A stretch of DNA of 64,000 nt from Desulfobacteraceae bacterium (lineage in GTDB: Bacteria > Desulfobacterota > Desulfobacteria > Desulfobacterales > JACKCP01), in assembly GCA_020633955.1 (NCBI GenBank), contig JACKCP010000013.1, positions 1-64,000 on the forward strand. The letters run 5' to 3'. Every line of letters starts with the position of its first letter. The first letter of the stretch is position 1. A program made the translations under genes and the position numbers. This document shows, piece after piece, positions 15,540 through 25,122 of this stretch. The notes under the pieces were generated by a model, which searched no databases, was not told the DNA's origin, and saw only the letters and a program-made list of their open reading frames with translations.

Positions 15540-17438
15540 ATGAAATTTAAATTACACCGTAATTTTTATATAATTTTTTTATCTGATCTGATTTTAATAT
15601 GCATTTCCCTGTTTGGAGCATTTAAAATCAGGTATGATTACGGACTGAATTTTAGTCTTGTTCAGTCTTTTTACTGGCTTCTTCCTCTTGCATTTGTAAC
15701 AAAAATATTTTTTTTCTATTTCTTTGATCTATATAAGGGGATGTGGCGTTATACCAGCACGAAAGATCTTTTTAATATTTTAAAAGCCTCAACATTATCA
15801 AGTCTTTTTTTTGTGGTTATTATTCTTTTCACAACAAGGTTTGAAGGATTGTCGAGATCTGTTTTTTTTGTTGACTGGTGTCTTACCATTCTTCTGATTT
15901 CGGGATCAAGGCTTTCAATAAGATTTTTTTTCAATTATATCGGAGAGGGGAGCAGCGCAAGAGATTTTTTTGCGTATTTTGTTTCTCCAAAAAATAAAAA
16001 AAAGCTCAAAAAAACTATTATAATAGGAGCTGGTGACTGTGGTGAGAAAATTTACCGTGAGATAAGGGATAACCACAGTCTCGACTATAAGGTTATAGGT
16101 TTTTTAGATGACAGCCCTGCAAAGACAGGAAGAAAAATTCACGGACTTCCAGTGTTTGGATTGAGTTCAGAAATCAAAAAATTTGTTGATAATGCAGGGG
16201 TTGAGGAGGTTATAATTGCAATTCCATCGGCAAACTCATCTGAAGTAAGAAGAATAGTTGATCTTTGCAAGGAGACTGATGCAAGATATAAAATAGTTCC
16301 AAGCTTTGTTGAACTGATAAACGGAAATGTCTCAATAAAATCCATAAGAAACGTTGAATACAGAGATTTGCTGGGAAGAAAGCCTGTTAAGCTTGATGCT
16401 GAAAAAATCGGTGGATATATCGGTGGAAAGGTTGTTCTTGTTACAGGAGCTGGCGGCTCAATAGGAAGTGGTCTGTGCAGTCAGATTCTTAAGTACAGCC
16501 CAAAGGAGCTTATTTTATTTGAAAGAGCTGAAAATCCATTATATGAAATAGACCTTGAATTAAAAAAGGCATTTCCAGGCAAAACAATAGTGCCTGTACT
16601 TGGAGATATTCAGGAAAAAGATGATCTGTATAAAGTTTTTTCCTCAAGAAGGCCTGAAATAGTATTTCATGCTGCTGCATATAAACAGGTCCCAATGCTT
16701 GAAGTCTATCCGTGGAAGGCTGTTAAGAATAATATTTTTGGCACGATGAATATTGTCGACATTGCCTGTGAGTTCAATTGTGAAAAATTTGTTTTTGTCT
16801 CAACCGACAAGGCTGTAAATCCGGCAAATGTAATGGGAGCATCTAAAAGGGTATGTGAGATTATAGTACAGAATAAAAATAGAAAAACAAAATCAAAAAC
16901 AGTTTTTTTAACTGTAAGATTTGGAAATGTCATCGGCAGTGCCGGAAGTGTTATCCCCCTGTTTAAAAAACAGATAAGAAACGGCGGTCCTGTTACAGTC
17001 ACCCATCCGGAAATAATAAGATACTTTATGCTTATTCCTGAGGCATGTCAGCTTATACTTCAGGCCGGAGCAATGGGAAATGGCGGTGAGATTTTTGTTC
17101 TGGATATGGGTGAGCCTGTTAAAATAGATGAGATGGCAAGGGATCTGATACGCTTTTCAGGCTTTGAACCTGATGTTGATATAAAAATTGAATATGTTGG
17201 TCTGAGGCCAGGTGAAAAATTATATGAAGAACTTTTGACAGAGGGCGAGGATGTTATGCCAACTGATCATCGAAAAATAATGGTTTTGAAAAGCCGTGAA
17301 TTTGAGTTCTCAGGCATAACAGATAATCTTGAAGAGCTAAGAAAATATGCTGAAATGAAAAAAGATGAAGACATAAAAAAAATGCTGAAAGTTATTGTTC
17401 CTGAATATGTGTCACCTTTTTTTGAACATAAGAATTAA
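15540..17438 (+). CDS. NDP-sugar 4,6-dehydratase, membrane type (CapD/FlaA1/PglF/WbpM-like)
   Basis: The product is 632 residues from the ATG at 15540, chosen over a TTG at 15528 that lacks a ribosome site. Four hydrophobic segments occupy about residues 10-115. A first Rossmann-like domain has IIGAGDCGEKIYREI (about 160-175), and the extended-SDR catalytic domain has GAGGSIG at 303-309. The region STDKAVNPANVMGASK has Met where classic SDRs have the catalytic Tyr, a hallmark of this UDP-GlcNAc dehydratase group. It would make UDP-4-keto-6-deoxy sugars for surface polysaccharide or glycoprotein. It stands alone, without neighbouring polysaccharide genes. Confidence 0.88.
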   Translation: MKFKLHRNFYIIFLSDLILICISLFGAFKIRYDYGLNFSLVQSFYWLLPLAFVTKIFFFYFFDLYKGMWRYTSTKDLFNILKASTLSSLFFVVIILFTTRFEGLSRSVFFVDWCLTILLISGSRLSIRFFFNYIGEGSSARDFFAYFVSPKNKKKLKKTIIIGAGDCGEKIYREIRDNHSLDYKVIGFLDDSPAKTGRKIHGLPVFGLSSEIKKFVDNAGVEEVIIAIPSANSSEVRRIVDLCKETDARYKIVPSFVELINGNVSIKSIRNVEYRDLLGRKPVKLDAEKIGGYIGGKVVLVTGAGGSIGSGLCSQILKYSPKELILFERAENPLYEIDLELKKAFPGKTIVPVLGDIQEKDDLYKVFSSRRPEIVFHAAAYKQVPMLEVYPWKAVKNNIFGTMNIVDIACEFNCEKFVFVSTDKAVNPANVMGASKRVCEIIVQNKNRKTKSKTVFLTVRFGNVIGSAGSVIPLFKKQIRNGGPVTVTHPEIIRYFMLIPEACQLILQAGAMGNGGEIFVLDMGEPVKIDEMARDLIRFSGFEPDVDIKIEYVGLRPGEKLYEELLTEGEDVMPTDHRKIMVLKSREFEFSGITDNLEELRKYAEMKKDEDIKKMLKVIVPEYVSPFFEHKN

Positions 17439-17525
17439 ACTGTTCAGTTTTAATTGAAAGGGCTGCTTGTATCTTTCTGGGTCTGATTTTTCCGCCGCCA
17501 AAAGCTTTCCGACAGGTTTTCAGAT
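17439..17525 (-). repeat. Repeat family B, decayed copy (B7)
   Basis: ACTGTTCAGTTTTAATTGAA followed by GGCTGCTTGTATCTTTCTGG matches the outer arm of B5 (61869) in the same order. The central palindrome is gone. Confidence 0.45.
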
Positions 17526-17551
17526 GAATTCAGGAATTGATTTAAAAATTA

Positions 17552-17585
17552 AAAAACATGCCAGGTTTTTTTATTAAACCTGGCA
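17552..17585 (-). terminator. Rho-independent terminator of gatB
   Basis: The stem TGCCAGGTTT (17559-17568) / AAACCTGGCA (17576-17585) has a 7-base loop. Read on the minus strand it is followed by a T-rich tract and lies 31 bases after the gatB stop. Confidence 0.85.
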
Positions 17586-17616
17586 CAATTAATACAAGAT
17601 ACGATTGTTGGTTTTT

Positions 17617-19050
17617 TCACCCAAGTTTTTTTGCAATCATTGGGTTGACAAGTTTTGGGTTTGCCTTGCCCTTTGTTTCTTTCATAACCTGCCCCATGAA
17701 AAAGCTGATAAGTTTTTTGTTTCCGGCCTTGTATTTTTCAACCTCATCCGGGTTTGATGCAAGAATTTTATCAACAACAGCCTCAAGCTCTCCTTCATCT
17801 GAAACCTGCTCAAGACCTTTATCTTTAATTATCTGGCTTGGGGATTTTTTTGTATTCAATGAATCTGAAAAAATTTCCTTTGCAGTTTTATCATTTACCT
17901 TTCCCTCTTTAATTGCAGTCAGGATTTCTGCAACAAATTCAGGAGAAATTTCTGATTTATCTGCTTCAATTCCGTTTTCCCTCAGATATGATAAAAAAGT
18001 TCCTAAAAGCCAGTTTGCAGTTAATTTTGAATCTTGAACAATATTTGCACATGTCTCAAAAAACTCTGATAACTCCCTGGATGATGTAAGGGTTTCTGCC
18101 TGCTGTTCTGAGATTTTAAGTTCATTTATGAATCTGTTTTTTTTCTGTTCAGGTAATTCCGGGAGCTTTTGTTTAAGCTCATTTTCCCATTCGTCGTTTA
18201 TTTCAACAGGAACAAGATCAGGGTCTGGGAAATATCTGTAGTCGTGTGCCTCTTCTTTGCCCCTCATTGAAAAGGTTTTAAACTTGTCTGGATTCCAGAG
18301 TCTTGTTTCCTGAACTACAGATTGTCCGTCTTCAATAAGTGCAATTTGCCTTGCAATTTCATGCTCAATTCCGTTTTCAACATGTCTGAAGGAGTTTAAA
18401 TTTTTAATTTCTGTTCTTGTTCCCAGTTTATCACTGCCTTTTGGTCTGACAGAAACATTGGCATCACATCTGAAGCTTCCTTCTTCCATGTTACCGTCAG
18501 TTATCTGAAGGTATTTAACAATTGCATGGAGCTGTCTTAAATAGTTACCGGCTTCTCTTGCTGATCTAAGATCTGGTTCACTGACTATTTCTATAAGTGG
18601 AGTTCCTGCTCTATTCAGGTCAACATAGCTTACTGGCATTGATGAATCATGAATAAGCTTTCCTGCATCTTCTTCCATATGTATTCTTGTTATGCCTATT
18701 CGTTTTTTATCTCCAGTTATATCAGATTCAATTTCAAGATATCCTGAAAGTGCAAGTGGAAGTTCAAACTGTGATATCTGATATCCTTTTGGCAGGTCGG
18801 GATAAAAATAATTTTTTCTTGCAAAGACAGATTTTTTTTGTACCTGGCAATTGGTTGCAAGGGATGCCATTATAGCAAATTCCACTGCCTTTTTATTCAG
18901 TACTGGAAGTACGCCTGGCATTCCAAGACATACAGGGCAGGTTGATTCATTTGGACTGCTTCCGAATTTTGCAGGGCAGCTGCAGAATATTTTTGTATTT
19001 GTTTTAAGCTGTACATGAACTTCAAGACCTATGACAGGTTCAAATTCCAT
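17617..19050 (-). CDS. gatB: Aspartyl/glutamyl-tRNA amidotransferase subunit B
   Basis: At 477 residues it is full length for GatB. The opening EPVIGLEVHVQL and the stretch FCSCPAKFGSSPNESTCPVCLGMPG provide the zinc-binding cysteines. FYPDLPKGYQISQ, IHMEEDAGK and RAGTPLIEIVSEPDLR belong to the tRNA-dependent kinase cradle, and the tail and YqeY-like domains fill about 330-477. GatB activates mischarged Glu-tRNA(Gln) or Asp-tRNA(Asn) for amidation by GatA. gatA and gatC are not adjacent. AAGGAT lies before the ATG. Confidence 0.96.
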   Translation of the reverse strand: MEFEPVIGLEVHVQLKTNTKIFCSCPAKFGSSPNESTCPVCLGMPGVLPVLNKKAVEFAIMASLATNCQVQKKSVFARKNYFYPDLPKGYQISQFELPLALSGYLEIESDITGDKKRIGITRIHMEEDAGKLIHDSSMPVSYVDLNRAGTPLIEIVSEPDLRSAREAGNYLRQLHAIVKYLQITDGNMEEGSFRCDANVSVRPKGSDKLGTRTEIKNLNSFRHVENGIEHEIARQIALIEDGQSVVQETRLWNPDKFKTFSMRGKEEAHDYRYFPDPDLVPVEINDEWENELKQKLPELPEQKKNRFINELKISEQQAETLTSSRELSEFFETCANIVQDSKLTANWLLGTFLSYLRENGIEADKSEISPEFVAEILTAIKEGKVNDKTAKEIFSDSLNTKKSPSQIIKDKGLEQVSDEGELEAVVDKILASNPDEVEKYKAGNKKLISFFMGQVMKETKGKANPKLVNPMIAKKLG

Positions 19051-19738
19051 TTTTAATCCTTAAATTATTGATAATATTTTGGGTTAAACTTAATAAAGAC
19101 TGATTGTTCTGCAATCTTTTACTGTTAAGAAAAAGGTTTTTCTAGTTTCAAATATTATTTTAAAAAAGAGGTGTCAATACAAAAGCCCTTGTTAAGGGTT
19201 TTTACCTGAAATTGAATACTTGGCTGCTGGACGAAAACGACCTTTTTTGTCCATTCTAAAGTCAGGTCAAAATTTAATTCTCAAAATACTTAATGTATTC
19301 CTGCTGTTAAATTTTTCATCTTCCGTAACTGAACAAAAAATTCTCGCTTTCGGGCAATCACTAGTTATAAATCCTGAATTGAGCGGCGTTCAAGTTTGAT
19401 GTATTTAAGGCAATTGTATAAGCTTATATTTTTGCCATGTTTGATGTAATTTAAAGTATAAGATGCGGCAAAATATGAAACTCTCAACTCAGGTTATAAA
19501 AAATTCTGGTATAATTTCTACAATGATTTTTGTTTTGATATTAATAGTTTTTTAATTCTCTAAATTTGCAATATTTTATAAGCTTTTATTTTTAATATAA
19601 CTGTTTTGATTTATAGTATATATTTGTATTAATCATATTTAGATATTTGGCTTGGATCCAAATATCAGGTTGTAAGTTTTATCCATTGCCTGTAATTACT
19701 TGAAAAATTAATTGGGAAATTATGAAACGGGAATTTAG
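19051..19738. other. Intergenic region between divergent gatB and DUF2065 gene
   Basis: The 688-base AT-rich gap contains a near-intact A repeat (19225-19362) and no recognisable gene. Several A+T runs could hold promoters for either side, but none is convincing. Confidence 0.5.
19225..19362 (+). repeat. Repeat family A copy (A2)
   Basis: GGACGAAAACGACC left end, CGCTTTCGGGCAATCAC right end, and the same interior blocks as A1 and A3. Confidence 0.85.
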
Positions 19739-19924
19739 ATGGAATATTTTTTTAGTTTAATTGGTATGGTTCTGGTTGTGGAAGGTCTGATTTATTCTCT
19801 TTTTCCTTCTGGATTAAAAAAACTGGTCATAATTCTTCTTTCAATGGAGGAAAAACAGGTTAGAAACCTTGGTTTATTTTTTATGCTTACAGGTACTTTT
19901 ATTGTATGGGCTGCAAACACTTGA
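19739..19924 (+). CDS. Small membrane protein, DUF2065 family
   Basis: The 61-residue protein has two hydrophobic helices separated by a short polar segment. The DUF2065 pattern is visible: LVVEGLIYSLFPSGLKKL, then VRNLGLFFMLTGTFIVW. It is a YjeT-like inner membrane peptide of unknown function. GGGAA precedes the ATG. It lies 120 bases upstream of carD, which has its own promoter candidate. Confidence 0.75.
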   Translation: MEYFFSLIGMVLVVEGLIYSLFPSGLKKLVIILLSMEEKQVRNLGLFFMLTGTFIVWAANT

Positions 19925-19968
19925 TTTTGAATATATATAAAAAACAGAAACTTATTTTTTTAAGTTAC

Positions 19969-19997
19969 TTGATATCATTTCCTTAGTGTGCTATAAA
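19969..19997 (+). promoter_or_regulatory. Candidate sigma-70 promoter of carD
   Basis: TTGATA (19969-19974), exact 17-base spacer, TATAAA (19992-19997), placed 47 bases before the carD start. Confidence 0.6.
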
Positions 19998-20043
19998 TAC
20001 TCTTTCGTAAATTAATTTTAAACCAAAATTAAATGGTGGCAAA

Positions 20044-20574
20044 ATGGAAGAAAAAGAGATGGTTCAGGTTTCATCAAAAAGTTTTTCCGTAGGGGATCTT
20101 GCTGTGTACCCTGCTCATGGCGTTGGACGTATTGAGTCAATTGAGACAAAGGAAATTGGAGGGACAAAGCAGGATTTTTATATTTTAAAAATTCTTGAAA
20201 ACGGTATGGTAATTATGATTCCCACAGCAAATGTCAAATCAGTTGGCCTCAGGGAAGTAATTGCAGAAGATGATATTCCAAAAATATATGAAGTAATGCA
20301 AAATACTGATTCAATGCCTGGGGACAGCCAGACCTGGAACCGTAGATACAGAGAGTATATGGACAAGCTGAAAACCGGCTCTATCTATGATGTTGCTGAA
20401 GTTTTCAGAGATCTTTTTCTTTTAAGAATTACAAAAGATCTTTCCTTTGGTGAAAGAAAGCTTCTTGATACAGCTCAAAGTCTTCTTCTAAAAGAGCTTT
20501 GTCTTGCAAGAAATGCAGATGAAAAAACAATGATGTCGGAAATTGAAAAACTTTTTTCAAATGAAAAAAAATAG
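20044..20574 (+). CDS. carD: CarD family transcriptional regulator
   Basis: The 176-residue protein has an N-terminal Tudor-like RNA-polymerase interaction domain (FSVGDLAVYPAHGVGRIESI, residues 14-33). A helical C-terminal domain follows (about 75-176: TWNRRYREYMDKLKTGSIYDVAEVFRDL), with the hallmark Trp and basic residues that contact promoter DNA. CarD/CdnL proteins stabilise open promoter complexes, often of rRNA genes. GGTGG precedes the ATG and a good promoter candidate sits upstream. It is followed by rluD and cutA on the same strand. Confidence 0.93.
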   Translation: MEEKEMVQVSSKSFSVGDLAVYPAHGVGRIESIETKEIGGTKQDFYILKILENGMVIMIPTANVKSVGLREVIAEDDIPKIYEVMQNTDSMPGDSQTWNRRYREYMDKLKTGSIYDVAEVFRDLFLLRITKDLSFGERKLLDTAQSLLLKELCLARNADEKTMMSEIEKLFSNEKK

Positions 20575-20622
20575 TCTTGAAAAGATGAATATTTAAGACT
20601 TGCTCAAACAGGTTTTTCTCCC

Positions 20623-21609
20623 ATGGTAAATATTGATACTGGAGCCTTATCAGGCCGAGAGTTTGAGCTGATAGTTTCGGAGAAAGATTCTAAAAAAAGA
20701 CTTGATGTTTTTTTGAGTGCTCACTTGGACTGCTCAAGAAATTTTGCATCAAATCTTGTGCTTGAAAAAAATATTATTGTTAACAATAAAGATGTAAAGC
20801 CTTCCTATAAAGTTAAATCAGAAGACAAAGTTTGCGGCCGGATTCCAGAAGTCCGGCCCATTTATGCAGAACCAGAAAAAATCAGTTTAAACATAATATT
20901 TGAAGATGAGCATATTGCGGTTATAAACAAGCCTCCTGGCATGGTTGTTCACCCTTCTCCAGGGCATTCAGGCAATACTCTTGTTAACGCACTTTTATAT
21001 CATTTTGAAAATGTTGACTTTCCAAAAGACTCTTTGCGACCAGGGATTGTACACAGGCTTGATAAAGATACAAGCGGAGCTATTGTTATCGCTAAAAACC
21101 CAAGGGCCTTAGAAAGGCTTGGACAGTCTTTTAAAGAAAGAACAGTAAATAAAAAATATCTTGCTTTTGTTCATGGAGTTCCTGCAGCAAAAGGCATAAT
21201 TGAAAAACCTGTAGGGAGGCATTTGACAGAAAGAAAAAAAATGTCTGTAAACTCTAAAAATGGAAGATATGCACTTACTTATTTTAATCTTGTAAGGAGT
21301 TTTGAAGACATATCTCTAGTCGAAGCAGATATCAAAACAGGGCGTACCCATCAGATTAGGGTTCATTTTTCTTCTGAAGGTTTTCCTCTGATTGGCGATG
21401 AAATTTACGGTTTCAAACATCCAATGAAACATTTGGGAGATAAAACCAGGGTGGTTGTAAAAAAATATGTAAAACGTCAGATGCTTCATTCTGCCTATAT
21501 TTCTTTTTTACATCCAATCACAGGAGAAGCTCTTGAATTTGAGGCACCTTTTTTTGATGACATGAAAAGTATGCTTTATGAACTTGAACGTTTGCAGGAG
21601 GTGTTTTGA
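20623..21609 (+). CDS. rluD: Pseudouridine synthase, RluA/RluD family
   Basis: The 328-residue protein has an N-terminal S4 RNA-binding domain (about 18-75: KRLDVFLSAHLDCSRNFASNLV) and a catalytic domain. NKPPGMVVHPSPGH and HRLDKDTSG identify the RluA family, with Asp147 the likely catalytic Asp. The group with an S4 domain and PGMVVHPSPGH is RluD-like and modifies helix 69 of 23S rRNA. The precise target is an inference. It ends in a TTGA overlap with cutA. Confidence 0.88.
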   Translation: MVNIDTGALSGREFELIVSEKDSKKRLDVFLSAHLDCSRNFASNLVLEKNIIVNNKDVKPSYKVKSEDKVCGRIPEVRPIYAEPEKISLNIIFEDEHIAVINKPPGMVVHPSPGHSGNTLVNALLYHFENVDFPKDSLRPGIVHRLDKDTSGAIVIAKNPRALERLGQSFKERTVNKKYLAFVHGVPAAKGIIEKPVGRHLTERKKMSVNSKNGRYALTYFNLVRSFEDISLVEADIKTGRTHQIRVHFSSEGFPLIGDEIYGFKHPMKHLGDKTRVVVKKYVKRQMLHSAYISFLHPITGEALEFEAPFFDDMKSMLYELERLQEVF

Positions 21610-21923
21610 AGGCGAAAATTGTTTATATCACTGCAAAAAATAATGATGAAGCGCAATTTATTGCAATGGATCTTGTAAACCAGAATCTTGCTGCCTGTGT
21701 TAATATTATTGGGACAATTAATTCGTTTTATAAGTGGAACAATAAAGTTGAAAATAATTTTGAAGTTGCTCTTATTGCAAAAACTACCTCAGAGAATGAA
21801 AGTGATTTGATTGAGCATGTAAAAAAAATTCATTCCTATGAAGTGCCATGTATAATTTCCTTTGATATTTCTTCCGGGAACAGTGAGTTTGTAAAATGGA
21901 TATTTGATAGTATTGCAAACTGA
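21606..21923 (+). CDS. cutA: CutA divalent-cation tolerance protein
   Basis: The 105-residue protein shows the CutA pattern: IVYITAKNNDEAQFIAMDLVNQNLAACVNI, then FYKWNNKVENNFEVALIAKT. CutA forms trimers with a ferredoxin-like fold and is linked to copper tolerance or membrane-protein biogenesis. The start is TTG at 21606, overlapping the rluD stop (TTGA), with GCAGGAGG a few bases upstream. That overlap makes the two genes a coupled pair. Confidence 0.9.
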   Translation: MKAKIVYITAKNNDEAQFIAMDLVNQNLAACVNIIGTINSFYKWNNKVENNFEVALIAKTTSENESDLIEHVKKIHSYEVPCIISFDISSGNSEFVKWIFDSIAN

Positions 21924-22085
21924 TTTCCATATGAGAAAAAATATTTTTCTATAAGTGTTCTGCTTAAACTTACTGTAACGCTGGTGGAATTTTTCATAAA
22001 CTTGATTTTTTAGTTTTATGTTGAACAGGCGGTCTTGATATTGTTAAAAATAATTTTTTTATATGATTGTATTTAAAAAATAAAT

Positions 22086-22113
22086 TTGACACCTTATAAA
22101 ACGCTGTTAGATT
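22086..22113 (+). promoter_or_regulatory. Candidate sigma-70 promoter
   Basis: A perfect TTGACA (22086-22091), 16-base spacer and TAGATT (22108-22113) lie about 107 bases before the HesB-like gene. Confidence 0.45.
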
Positions 22114-22219
22114 CTTCTTATTGCATGAAATGTTCATGTAAGCCTAAAATTTTTTAATAAGAAAAAGGTTTTAACGGGTAAGTTTATTTTTTTAATAAAA
22201 TTATAATCAGGAGAAACTA

Positions 22220-22528
22220 ATGTTTAATGTGAGTGATAAAGCACAGGCAGAAATTGCTGCATATTTTGCAGATAAAGAACTCAAACCCCTGAGGGTTTTT
22301 CTTCATCCAGGCGGATGTGCTGGCCCCGAACTTTTAATGGCTATTGATGAAAAAAAGGATGGAGATGAAACTTTTAAAGTAAATGGAATTGATTTTCTGA
22401 TTGAAAAGAAACTATTAGAAGATGTAAGTCCTGTTGAAATTGATTATATAGAAACAGGCTTTACAATTAAATCATCCCTTAAGGTGCATGGCGGTTGTTC
22501 TGGATGCTGTGGAAGCTGTGGATCATAA
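22220..22528 (+). CDS. IscA/HesB-like protein, HesB-related (seleno)protein family, Cys form
   Basis: The 102-residue protein has an A-type Fe-S carrier fold. Cys33 sits in FLHPGGCAGPELL, and the C-terminus is GGCSGCCGSCGS with cysteines at 93, 96, 97 and 100. Standard IscA ends CGCGESF. This Cys-rich tail and the GGC motif match the family in which many members carry selenocysteine at the Cys33 position. Here that codon is an ordinary Cys. It may bind Fe-S clusters or another metal. It is monocistronic, with a good promoter candidate and a perfect terminator downstream. Confidence 0.8.
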   Translation: MFNVSDKAQAEIAAYFADKELKPLRVFLHPGGCAGPELLMAIDEKKDGDETFKVNGIDFLIEKKLLEDVSPVEIDYIETGFTIKSSLKVHGGCSGCCGSCGS

Positions 22529-22556
22529 AAAAAACTAAGCAGTCAGCTTGATTTAG

Positions 22557-22590
22557 AAAATACCTTCTTAAAAATTAAGAAGGTATTTTT
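22557..22590 (+). terminator. Rho-independent terminator after the HesB-like gene
   Basis: The perfect AATACCTTCTTAA / TTAAGAAGGTATT stem has a 3-base loop, followed by T5. Confidence 0.85.
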
Positions 22591-22627
22591 ATCTGGAATA
22601 GATACTTTAAAAAAATTATGCAACAAA

Positions 22628-23047
22628 TCATAAAAGATGTTTTTTTACTTCTTTATGAACACAATTGTAAATATCTGCATCATCACCATAAATATCTATT
22701 ATATCCCTGTGATTGATAAGATCTTCAATGATAAAGGCTGTAAGGTACAGAGATACAAAATTCGGATTTGATACTATACTTCTGATAGGTGCGATTTTGT
22801 AATCTATGTCAAAGTCATCAGCCTTTGAAAGATCTTCAAGGCAGGCCTGAATCTGTTTCTGCAGTCCGTTTTTATTGTTTGTTTCAATCAGGTCCTTTTC
22901 AATGAGCTTCATTGATATTGAGTTGCTCAGATTCTCGGATTTTTCTTTAAGCTGGTATATCATCTGTTGTTTTTCACGCTCTCTTGAAGATTCTATTTTT
23001 GAAAGAATCTGGGATTCACGTGAGCTTGGTCTGAAATTTTTCGCCAT
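22628..23047 (-). CDS. Helical hypothetical protein
   Basis: The 139-residue protein has a charged coiled-coil-like N-terminal part (SRESQILSKIESSREREKQQM, residues about 8-65) and a more globular acidic C-terminal part (YLTAFIIEDLINHRDIIDIYGDDADI). AAAGGGAAT before the ATG is a good ribosome site. It lies downstream of recJ on the same strand, 103 bases away. I do not recognise a family. Confidence 0.7.
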   Translation of the reverse strand: MAKNFRPSSRESQILSKIESSREREKQQMIYQLKEKSENLSNSISMKLIEKDLIETNNKNGLQKQIQACLEDLSKADDFDIDYKIAPIRSIVSNPNFVSLYLTAFIIEDLINHRDIIDIYGDDADIYNCVHKEVKKHLL

Positions 23048-23149
23048 TATATTCCCTTTCTGTTTTTGTGGTCGGGAAAATATTTCGATTTTACATACAT
23101 TATATAAAAAACTAAAAGCAAGTAAAATTTTATATTAAATTTTTATTAA

Positions 23150-24862
23150 CTATTCCCAAGCCTCAATGAAAAGATTGAATTTGTTCTTTGCGTACCTGTC
23201 TGATACTGCTTTTATCAAAACCTGGTTCAAACGGGAAGGTGGATTTTCAAAGCAATTGAATATAAAACCAGTCATTCTGTTCTGGTCTATACATTCTGGC
23301 TGAAGGAGTTCAAGTCTTGAATGGATAGCTTTTATGGTCATTCTTGATTCAATAATAATATTTTTTGCAATAAAAACGGGGTATGGGTTTTCCTGGCCAA
23401 AAGGTTCAAGCAAATTCATTTCATCCGAAAAAGATTTTGAAAGCTGGTCAAATAAAACTACATCTTCAGCCTCATGAAGTGGAATAAGACTTTCTAATGA
23501 AATATTTGTATTTGAATAGTTAATAATTGATTTTGAGAAGTCATCAAAATTTGCTGGATCAAGTGCAAGGCCAGCAGCCTGAGAGTGTCCTCCAAACCCT
23601 GTAAGATATTTTTTATTAGAAGAGATAATATCATAAATGGAAATGTTTTGAATGCTTCTTGCAGAACCTTTCATTAAAGAATCGCTTTGATTTACAAGAA
23701 TACATGGTCTGTTGAATTTCCTTGCAACTTTTGCTGCAGCAGTACCTAAAACCCCTGGATTCCATTTTGGTGAAGAAAAAATCAGAATTTTATTTTTAAG
23801 ATCAATAGGGGTGACTTTTTTTTCGATATCTTGAACAATTTCATTTTCCCTTGATTTTCTTTCTTCGTTCAATTTTGTAAGTTTATTGCATATTTGTACA
23901 ATTTCATTTGGATTGTCTGAAAGAAAAAGCTCAACACATATTTTTGCATGGGAAAGTCTTCCTGCTGAATTTATTCTTGGAGCTGCATAGAAAGCAATAT
24001 CCTGTGAGGAGATAAAATTCTTATCAAGGTTCCATGCTTTAAAAATTAACTCAATGCTTTTATCACCGGAGCTTTTTATATAATCAAGTCCTGATTTTAC
24101 AAAGATTCTGTTTTCTTTTACCAGGGGTACAACGTCTGCGATTGTACCTAATGCACAAAGCCAGAGGAACTGAACAAGGGATGGTTCTTTTGTTTGTTTG
24201 AAAAAATTGTTTTCCCTCATGGTTTTTCTGAGTTGAATGAGAAGGTAAAAGGCAACCCCTGCACCTGCAAGGTGAGTAAGTCCTGATTTACAGTCCTTTC
24301 TCCATGGGTTTACAACGGCATGGGCGTTTTGTGGTATATCAGGTATTTTATGGTGGTCTGTTATTATGGTGTCAATATTTAGTTTTCTTGCATAATCAAC
24401 TGCTTCTTTATCGGATGATCCGCAGTCTACTGTTACTATAAGGCTGATATTTCTGCTTTTAAAAGAATCTATGTGCTTTACTTTAAAACCATATCCATCT
24501 GCTTCCCTGTGCGGGATAAAATAAAAGAGATTTTTGACATAAGGTTTTAAAAATTTATACAAAATAACTGTGGATGTAATCCCGTCTGCATCATAATCTC
24601 CATAAATGAGAATATTTTCATTATTTAAAACGGCTTTAAGGATTCTTTGTGCCGCTTTTTCAAGGTCTTTTATTTCCCATGGCGGAGTGATTGTTTTTAA
24701 ATCAGGATAAAGGAAGCTTTTTATCTCCTTGAGTGTTGTAAGGTTCCTGTTTGCAATAATGGTTGAACAAAGATCGCTTAATCCTGTTAGTTTTTTTATT
24801 CCTTCAACTTTTTCCGGTGAAGGCTTGAAAGTTTTCCATATTGGTTTTTGAATTAAGGTCAT
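23150..24862 (-). CDS. recJ: Single-stranded-DNA-specific exonuclease RecJ
   Basis: The 570-residue protein is a DHH-superfamily 5'-3' ssDNA exonuclease for recombination and mismatch repair. Motif I is IYGDYDADGITST (about residues 81-93). The DHH motif is in TDHHKIP, VNPWRKD provides a further metal ligand, and GFGGHSQAAGL is the DHHA1 signature. The C-terminal OB-like region is present. The length matches RecJ of this phylum. The ribosome site is weak. Confidence 0.94.
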   Translation of the reverse strand: MTLIQKPIWKTFKPSPEKVEGIKKLTGLSDLCSTIIANRNLTTLKEIKSFLYPDLKTITPPWEIKDLEKAAQRILKAVLNNENILIYGDYDADGITSTVILYKFLKPYVKNLFYFIPHREADGYGFKVKHIDSFKSRNISLIVTVDCGSSDKEAVDYARKLNIDTIITDHHKIPDIPQNAHAVVNPWRKDCKSGLTHLAGAGVAFYLLIQLRKTMRENNFFKQTKEPSLVQFLWLCALGTIADVVPLVKENRIFVKSGLDYIKSSGDKSIELIFKAWNLDKNFISSQDIAFYAAPRINSAGRLSHAKICVELFLSDNPNEIVQICNKLTKLNEERKSRENEIVQDIEKKVTPIDLKNKILIFSSPKWNPGVLGTAAAKVARKFNRPCILVNQSDSLMKGSARSIQNISIYDIISSNKKYLTGFGGHSQAAGLALDPANFDDFSKSIINYSNTNISLESLIPLHEAEDVVLFDQLSKSFSDEMNLLEPFGQENPYPVFIAKNIIIESRMTIKAIHSRLELLQPECIDQNRMTGFIFNCFENPPSRLNQVLIKAVSDRYAKNKFNLFIEAWE

Positions 24863-25122
24863 TGCATTTTTTCAGAGTTGGCTTTTTTTGTAAAAGAATA
24901 TATATTCAAAAGATTGAGTGTATCAAACTTTTTGTCATGATGCGCTCGTAGTTTATTTTTTATTGGCAGAAAACAGTGGTTTTTGTTCAGTTTAATAAAA
25001 AAAACAATCCTTTGGGGAAGTGTTTTTTTAATATTGAATTTCATCACCAATGAACAAAAAGACTTTTTTCTTTCAGAAATTATTTAATTTAAATTAAAAG
25101 AAAATGCAATAAGCAGGATTAA

